From Paragordius varius (Eukaryota > Nematomorpha), in the NCBI GenBank assembly GCA_964247055.1, contig OZ176056.1:992001-1056000 (forward strand): 64,000 nt of DNA, read 5' to 3'. Position numbers and translations under genes: made by a program. How positions within the stretch are numbered: position 1 is the stretch's first letter; every line of letters begins with the position of its first letter. Positions 57,109 through 64,000 of this stretch are shown piece by piece. The notes below the pieces were generated by a model. The model had not been told where the DNA came from. It saw only the letters and a program-made list of their open reading frames with translations, and ran no database searches.

Positions 57109-60100
57109 TATTCATGCTAATATTGGCATGATTCTAATTATAATAAAAGCCTACATAGGGGACACACTTATAACATCATTTTATAAATTATTGATAAGAT
57201 TGGAGCCGCATCATTGTTTCCCGTTTTAGCAAATGTTTAATACACGATAATAAAACAGTTTCTTAAAAAATTGATCTCATGACCACTATATATTTTGTAT
57301 TTTTAAAGAAACAGGGATATTCGTGACTTATATAATCATATATTTGTTGTGGTTTTCCACTGGTAGCCATAATTAATTAACGGTTTAACTAAGAGAAGAT
57401 GTCAGCGAAAAAAACGCACACGATTAATTTAATACAGACTTGATTTAGTTCATCGAGTCCGCTAGAAAGGTTGCGGTTTTACATTCAACATTTGTGCCTG
57501 AAAAAGATTTTGAAGCCCGCTTTTTTTATTTATCAGCAGAAAAAGGCTGATGAAAGTCATTATTTGCTGGAAAAACAAACATATGGTGAACGATCTCTAC
57601 AAATTGAAATATGTGAAAATATTTTGAAAATTTACAGTAAAACTGAAATTATAGGACAAAACGATAAAGAATATTTTTTAAAAAAAGACAACCATACTTT
57701 TAAATCATGATTTATTTCAATATAACTCATTGTTATGGCAACGTGTAAAATAGATTCATATACAACTAACACAATCAATTCTATATTTTACAATTGTAAC
57801 TAAATAGCTTATATGAGAAAAATTTATATATAAAGTAGTATGGTTGTCTTTTAGAAAAAAATATTTGCTTTTATATTTTTACCTTTTGTCTGTATAATTT
57901 TAATTTTACTGTAAAAGTTATGATCTCAATGTGAAAGAGAGTGATCACTCTCGTAGACCACATGACTGCGAAGACGATAGTGCAAGAGTTATTGGATAAT
58001 AACCCAACTCAAGCTCCAGAGCCATTGACAGAAGCATTTTGCATGTATCGCAAAAAATAATTAGCAATAAACTCGTAAATGGGTCCAACATAGTTTGAAT
58101 AAAGTTAAATTTAAATACGCAAAATGGCTTGTGAAATTCTACTTCAAACTCCTATAAAGAAACCGCTTTTTCATTGAATTGGAAGGGTATGAGTGAGAGT
58201 TGGGTTTAGTATAAATTCAAAGCGGATAAAAGCTAAATCGTTTAGGCAAGTAAACCATGCTCTGTGTTAGTGGAATCCGAACGATACTGTCCGGTGAAAC
58301 CGTTCAACGCTATCGTCAACAAATGATTAGTATTAACTATTTAAACGAAAAACAACTGAAACAGAAGACATAGTAAAGTAATTCTGCTGCATGACAACCC
58401 GTTTCTCATAGCAAATACGTATAAGACACTCGAAATGGCGATAAGAAATTCTTTCGCCTCCGTTAAACCAGTGGTACTCAACAAAAAAATGTAAAGGGCC
58501 GCAAAAAATATTTAACTTGTCTTATGGGGCGCGCACCATATAAGATATTTATACCCAAAATAACTGTATAAAAAAATAATATATAATTCAGGGCCATGTG
58601 AATAAACACTTTTATGGCCGCGGTTTGAGTATCACTTCGTTAAACTCTCCTGACCTAGTGCTATCTAATGCATCTTTGCTTCGATGGGGCACACCCTCTA
58701 ATAATTTCGAAGATATGGAAAAATGGGATTTCGCAATAAACACTCAGTTTTTCTGACACGGCATTGAGACGGAGGGAAATATTTAGAAGCCGATCGACAA
58801 TATTTTAATTAAAATAAATAATTCATTTCCTTTATTAATAATATTTTTTTGCTCAAAGACTAAAATCTAATTACACCTGGTATATTATAACAAAAATTAG
58901 ACTTTTAGATAATTTATAATAAAAAAACCATCTAACCCATTAAACGGAATCTAACCCAAAGCAAATCATTTGGGAAAATATATTACTAAGTGAAATTAAA
59001 CGACCCCGTTTAATGTCCAATAATATTCTAAAAACAAAATATCTTTTGTGTGTAGATTCGGACACAAATCATGCTTTGTTTTCCAATTAATAATTTGATA
59101 CTAGGCTTATAATATATATAAATTTAAAATTTTCGCAGGGCATCAAATTTTAACAATTGTCAGGGAGTGGGTTGTCCGACCTACACTGTCTTATGCGACA
59201 GAAACGCAATATTCGAAGTCCGTTCCTATGATGGCCCTACCTTATGGGCTGTAACACTTGTAAGAAAACCTTTGAGGCTTAAAACTGTAGAATCAAGTTT
59301 TCCTGAAATCTCCAATTTCATTAAAGGTTTAATTTATCATTATATCTTCAATACTGAAAATTTTAAAACTATTTTTCCCTTTTTGTAAAAAATTTTAAAA
59401 ATAATCATAACATATTTGAAATTTTTTCACAAAACAATAAGCTAAAAAGAACATTTAACATAAGTTAAACGATAATAAATACTATTTAATGGTTGACTTA
59501 AACTAATGTGACTAGATATTTTGAACTTTGACGCAGTACAAAATTAAAACATGCTTTGCTTGTTTTTACACCAACGGTGTGGTATAAAACAGTTTCCACA
59601 AAAAATATCCAGATGAAATATATATATTCAGATAGGAAAATATCATGGTGCTTTTGGTTTAAATTGTTAGACGTGGGCTCTGAAAATCCCAAATTTTTGG
59701 CTCGTTTAAAATGGACTGTTCTCTTACAGAAAACGCCCGATATTGTGCAATATTTTTAAATATATGCTAAAATTTGATATCAACTAATATATTTTTAAAT
59801 GAATGCATACTTTCAAAAATTTAATTTTTAACAAAATTTTGTTGAAGCGTACTTCATACTATTTTCAGCATGAAGGAAACGATATAAATGGATAAGATGT
59901 TATAACACTTTATACATATAATTCGATAATGTACGTTTTTCTCGCTCAGAATTATTGTTTTTTACAAAAATTCACCAAAATTTGCAAGCAAACAAACCTT
60001 TAAATTAAAATTCTCAACCTATACCAATGTTCAACATCATCAAATTACTTAGAAAAAGGGATTTATTATATCTTAAAGAGTTATATCGTTTCCATCGTGT

Positions 60101-62271
60101 TTCATAGAGTGAATATCTCAAATTTGTTTATGTAAAAAAATAAGAAAACTAATAAAAATTAAAGTTTAGGAAAAAAAATAATAAATATTAAACCTCCCAC
60201 CTAATGAGTATAGAGAACGTGAAAAACTCTTAATTTTACGGGAATACAATTTTGTATATAATTTTCCGTTTGATTATTTAACTAAAAATGAACTTTCCAA
60301 AATCAAACATTTATGAAAATATCATAAATTAATTTTGTAATTGAATTTTGAGGCACCCCTTTTTGCGGAAGCCCTGAGTGAAAGAGTCATTAGCCTGAAT
60401 CTTACGGTAGTCCGAGATTTATTGTTTCGCCACTGAGCGAGAGGCTGCAATCATAAGCGGTGTGACCGATCCAAAATCCAATTTTTAGAATAATTAGAGC
60501 AGAAAATAAAATATTAACCAATTAAAAATAGGCCAATCTTAGTTTTTTACGGCAAAATGAACCGTTTCTTTACAAATTATGTTATTTTTACAGAGGGTAC
60601 TAAATCAAATTTTAAAATACTTTTTTTTAATTAAAAGTATAATTATTTTAATTTCAAAAAGCAGTACAAAAGTGGGCGCAGTACAGTCGCAGTTTTTTTC
60701 TGAAAATCCAGTACTGTACTGCGAAAAACAGCCTATCTGGTCACATTAACTTAAACTATATAGAACCGGTGACAGTTTCGCGAAATCGGGAAAAATTATT
60801 TTAAAATATAGCAATAATAGGCATTTAAATAAATTTTTGTGGTTTGAAATTTTTTTTCATTGTGTTTAGAGCTAGGGATGGGTTGGAATGTACCAATTTT
60901 AGTGTTAGAGCCACCCAAAGGAAAAGTTAATACTGTTTTTTATTATTTGCCTCTCAACTATCTGCCTCACACCAGAAACTCTAACGTAAATATTTTTAAA
61001 AACTTTACGCTAAAATTTAAAATTTTACAGACCACATGTAAAATATAAAGACAAATACCTTTCAAAAATAATATCACACTTATATAAATCCAATTATAAA
61101 ACACAAAAATGATTTTATTACGAGTATACATATTTCTTTTTAATACTTTGCAATTTAACACAATGAGTCATATAATAATAAAATAATAGTTAAAAAATAT
61201 ACAGCAGTCTTTTACGAAAAAAAATTGTCTTTTGTACGTTTTTTCCGTGTAATTTCAAAAATTCATAGAAAATTAATATTCCTAACATATATATAATATA
61301 TAAAAAAACGCTATAAATTTAGATTAGGTTTGCCCAATTCCCTAAAACAACATATTTCTTTGTGTATAAGCTCCCCGGTTTCGTTCCAATTCAATTTGAT
61401 ACAAGCATGGAATATAGAAATGCCCGCAGTTTGTTGGAACTTTACGGAGTACCTCTAAGGGATCAAAATTATTATGTGGCGGGATTCAATGCGTATATTT
61501 GGCTTTTAAAAACTCGATTTTTCTGATATCTTAGTTAAAAGATAACCTAATATTTGAAATGTTTTGGCCCATTAAAAATAAAAGATATTTTGGTATTTAA
61601 TGGTTAATTTTAAAAAAAAATGATAAATTACCAGTTATGATGCAATATAGCGGGTAACTTTGTAGATCCAAAATTATAAAAACATATGAAAATTGGATGT
61701 TTGTGTTTAAAGTGCCTTTGTTTAAAATTTTCTACCATTCAATTTTTGATTATTGCAAATATATTAAAAAATAATATAGCTTAATCAACTTTTTAAATAA
61801 CACATATTGGAGCTATTGATAATTCTATGTTTTAAAATATTCATTAGATTAAGTTTGATTCAAATTTGCAGCATGTTTTTATATCCAACCAATAATTAAT
61901 AAAAATGCTAGTAAAACGCCACACCTCAAAATCATATTACATCTAATTGGGTATTTGACATTATTTTCCTCTTTAAGAAATCGAAAATTTATTACTTGTG
62001 CCATATAATTTTAAGATAATATTTTTCTGCAAATCTTTAGTTTATCGCATCTTAGATAACAATGTATAAAATTATTGGAAATTACGCACCAAAATAGTTA
62101 TATACACGATTAATATAAAGGTTTACATATAATCTCGATATCTACTAAATATATTTCTTGTTTTTTTAATTTAGACCCGTACATTTTATTAACCGAAAAA
62201 ATGAATTATGGATTCCAATTAGCCAAGCAGATGCTCTACTAATTTGCAATCAACCAATGCGAAAACTGTGA
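56843..62271 (+). CDS. Secreted SOUL / heme-binding-protein (HEBP) family protein
   Basis: Exons 56843-56937, 59139-59326, 60870-60985, 61371-61492, 62175-62271; 618 nt, 205 aa, all GT-AG with closed phases. SOUL/HEBP proteins bind heme or related hydrophobic ligands; most are intracellular. Seen: an N-terminal hydrophobic signal-peptide-like stretch (about residues 4-19, IIFSILIISIIQYF) in exon 1; PTYTVLCDRNAIFEVRSYD with WAVT, the family's first strand and helix; EISNFIK then NVPILVLEPP, equivalent to the MTAPV strand; QNYYVAGFNAPVHFINRKNE then LWIP, matching the YYTAGYNSP...NEVW end of HEBP2. Cysteines after the signal peptide fit a secreted protein. Intron 1 is 2.2 kb and contains the mariner relic. 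The exon-1 join is supported by phase only, so it is less sure than the rest. Confidence 0.85.
57071..57104. repeat. TA microsatellite
   Basis: Alternating TA tract in intron 1 of the SOUL-family gene. Confidence 0.9.
57635..57911. repeat. MITE with CAGTAAAA termini, TA target duplication, inside the mariner relic
   Basis: 277 bp, from CAGTAAAACTGAAATTATA to TATAATTTTAATTTTACTG, flanked by TA (57633-57634 and 57912-57913). Long inner arms AAAGACAACCATACTTTTAAA and AGTATGGTTGTCTTTT pair. Removing it rejoins the mariner reading frame (FKSYDLNVKES), so the insertion point is precise. Confidence 0.85.
58469..58637. mobile_element. hAT MITE, 169 bp, perfect 8-bp duplication, inside the mariner relic
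   Basis: Starts CAGTGGTACTCAACAAAAAA and ends GCCGCGGTTTGAGTATCACT plus T. CGTTAAAC occurs at 58461-58468 and 58638-58645. The ends match the 2.3 kb hAT element at 31466-33753, so this is probably an internal-deletion derivative mobilised by it. Confidence 0.88.
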
Positions 62272-62367
62272 AAAATATTTTTTAAATTCAGATATCGCCC
62301 TGATTACAAAAACAAAAATAAAATTATAGTTTCATCTAATTTATGGATATGTCAAAAATTGCGTTTT

Positions 62368-63168
62368 TTATTCATATGACAGTTTTAAATCAACATTGGC
62401 TTCTTTGAGTTTGTTGGACATGACATAATCAAAAACGGTATTATCCGATCCGGTAAAATAATTTTTCCAATCACCAATGATACCTAACATATAAAATTAT
62501 AATATGAATGAAAAGGCTAACCCGACAAAATATAAATTTACGTCGGATTTATTCTAAATGATTAAGGAAAAGAGATAATATTTTCATTTTTTAACATTCA
62601 CACTTGTAAAATGGATCAATTAACACTGACTGTTTATATTACCAAATTTAACAGTTTAACTGCTTCTGGCAACCGGCTTTTTGACGGTTTATTTTTTATC
62701 ATTTAATTCTCAGATAAATGGCATATTAAAAAATTCCATTTAAAAAGTCCAAATTTTGAGTTAAATAAAACACTATTTAATATTTTTGTAAAAATACCTT
62801 TTCGCATAAAACTCCCCTTGGTTTTATCGAAGATAGGGATCCAAGCTCGATTGACTAAAGGATTAATTTTCATGGAATCAAACGTGGAATTTTCAAATAT
62901 TTGTTGAATAGTCTGGGCGAAGTTTATTTGGCACAGTTTCTCTGGTTCAAAAATAAATTCTGCCAATTCTTGAATAATTTGTGGCAAATTCTGTATTTAT
63001 CAATCAAAATTTTATTTCAAAAACAATATTTTTGAAATAAACAACATCATTTTTTTGAAAATTAAATATGTCTAACCTTAACCATATCCTCGTAGTGTAT
63101 CATAAACATGTTATTAAATGGCTTTTGACAGTACGATCTTACATGTTCGACCCATGATCCATTTAAAA
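62368..63168 (-). CDS. Cytosolic sulfotransferase (SULT family), 3' part only
   Basis: Minus-strand exons 63168-63077, 62990-62798, 62483-62368, ending at a stop; about 133 residues, phases consistent. SULTs move sulfonate from PAPS to hydroxyl or amine acceptors. Seen: GSWVEHVRSY (substrate-side helix); FMIHYEDMVK, matching the LYEDM strand; KLCQINFAQTIQQI; FDSMKINPLVNR; FMRKGIIGDWKNYF, the PAPS-binding RKG plus GDWKN segment near the family's C-terminus. The amino half with the 5'-phosphosulfate loop is upstream, beyond the window or unrecognised in 63.2-64 kb. The dimer motif (KTVE-like region) is not well conserved. It is convergent with the SOUL-family gene, with stops 97 bp apart. Confidence 0.88.
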
Positions 63169-63329
63169 CTGGATAAAAATATATTTGATTTAAATAATAT
63201 GAAATGTACTAGCGTAAATATCGACTTCTTGGGTGAAAAAAGGGATCAAAAATTTTGTGATCCATATATTTGGATTATTTCGAAACATAATTTTATAGTT
63301 GTCTCATAGGATCAAAACTGTGCATTCAT

Positions 63330-64000
63330 ACTAATATTAGTGTGAAGGCCCCAAATCGACGGCTTACGGAAAAAACCGCTGCAAAACTTTTAACTTTTTA
63401 TTCTTTATTGAACTCGTATGGATTCTTAAGATTTTGAAAATGAGCTCCAAAACCACGCCATTTTTATATGTCGTCTCATCTTTAAACCATTAGACCCCTA
63501 CCATAACATATATGGAAAAAGCGCTGAGTTAAATTCTTTGCCTATGGCAAATTCATGGAATCATCGATGATACCTTCGTCTCATGAACGAAAAATACCTC
63601 AACACTCAATAATCGTGTGCAAATTAACGGCGAATAAAAAGAACGCCTGACCTTAATTTTTACCTAGTTACGGATAATATTTTCAGCTTTCAATAAGCTT
63701 ATGTGGCTTCTAAAATTTTATTTAATTTAGCTCCAAAACAACGCATTTTCTATATAGTGGTCCAGTTTTTGGGGGGTAGTCCGAGGCTAATATAAAAAAG
63801 ACGCTGGATTAAAAATTTTGCCTTTATCGGGGAATACCTGGAATCATCATTCATTTCATATGCTTTTAATATTTTTTGGAAGAATGGCTTGAAAATTAAA
63901 GATAGTTCAATGATAGCTCATTTTTTAGGGCGTAAAGGCCTAAATAACGGCTAATTTAAAAAATATCGACTTAAATTTTTGCCTTTTTATGGGTAATATT
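63330..64000. repeat. Degenerate tandem repeat, about 285-bp period, running off the window
   Basis: Paired markers about 285 bp apart: GAGCTCCAAAACCACGC at 63442 and TAGCTCCAAAACAACGC at 63728; GGAATCATCGATGATA near 63557 and GGAATCATCATTCATTT near 63840; TTAAATTCTTTGCC and TTAAAAATTTTGCC. The motif AAATTTTTGCCTTTT...GG(G)AATAC is also present in the 39967-41130 satellite, so the two arrays are related. No coding exon seen. Confidence 0.65.

Larger units (their letters stand above)
57471..58805 (+). pseudogene. Mariner transposase relic (SETMAR-like lineage) split by two MITEs
   Basis: Fragments of mariner transposase in the right order, with frameshifts and stops: N-terminal helix-turn-helix region FIYQQKKADESHYLLEKQTY and GERSLQIEICEN (57517-57627); then, past the MITE, FKSYDLNVKESDHSRRPHD; MACEILLQTPIKKPLFH (about 58121); SGETVQRYRQQMISINYLN (about 58288); VILLHDN (58381-58401), the motif that carries a catalytic Asp; and a C-terminal remnant around 58757-58805. 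Comparison is with known mariner proteins from memory of the family. The terminal inverted repeats were not found. It lies in intron 1 of the SOUL-family gene. Confidence 0.8.

Noticed and set aside
60355-60480. GC-richer block resembling a tRNA or small RNA gene
   Set aside because: No cloverleaf or A/B box pattern could be drawn. It is more likely a dispersed repeat fragment.
56843-62271. SOUL-family gene ending at 61526 after FNAYIWLLKTRFF
   Set aside because: A GTATAT donor after FNA and an exon at 62175 restore the conserved end (PVHFINRKNELW) in phase, which matches HEBP2 much better.

Overview
This is a 64 kb piece of a very AT-rich animal nuclear genome. I base that on spliceosomal GT-AG introns from 30 nt to about 6 kb, single-copy animal genes, and dense DNA-transposon debris. 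Asparagine-rich proteins, compact coding exons and a 30-nt intron point to an invertebrate. The micro-intron recalls flatworms, but I cannot name the group. Gene models were built by hand from homology, splice sites and reading phase. For the complete models the summed exon length is an exact multiple of three with one terminal stop.

Layout from left to right: a divergent CtBP-family gene (minus, 10744 to 1666, 8 exons, 1432 aa); an intergenic stretch full of MITEs and satellite-like repeats (10.8-15 kb); a bestrophin chloride channel (plus, 15063 to 24418, 15 exons, 1040 aa); an unrecognised large Asn/Ser/Lys-rich protein (minus, last exon 24655-27712), tail-to-tail with bestrophin; a transposon-rich gap with a 2.3 kb decayed hAT element (31466-33753) and its perfect 8-bp target duplication; PRMT3 (minus, 44095 to 35764, 9 exons), head-to-head with B4GALT7 (plus, 44142 to 47860, 5 exons); TOLLIP (minus, 53057 to 49055, first exon not found, one in-frame TGA); a mariner relic broken by two younger MITEs (57.5-58.8 kb), lying inside intron 1 of a secreted SOUL/heme-binding-like gene (plus, 56843 to 62271, 5 exons); and the 3' half of a cytosolic sulfotransferase (minus, 63168 to 62368, continuing past the window). 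The last 0.7 kb is degenerate tandem repeat.

The genes are unrelated housekeeping and signalling genes, not an operon or pathway cluster. The most notable observations are: (1) the CtBP protein has lost all three catalytic dehydrogenase residues and the third glycine of the NAD motif, and carries an approximately 860-residue low-complexity tail; (2) the PRMT3 intron after the SAM-binding exon holds a tandem array of degenerate copies of that exon's own 3' end with its splice donor, split by a second satellite and a 27-G tract; (3) an in-frame TGA replaces the conserved C2-domain Trp of an otherwise intact TOLLIP; (4) the PRMT3 and B4GALT7 start codons lie only 46 bp apart; (5) several inverted-repeat MITE families show clear nesting that orders their insertions in time.
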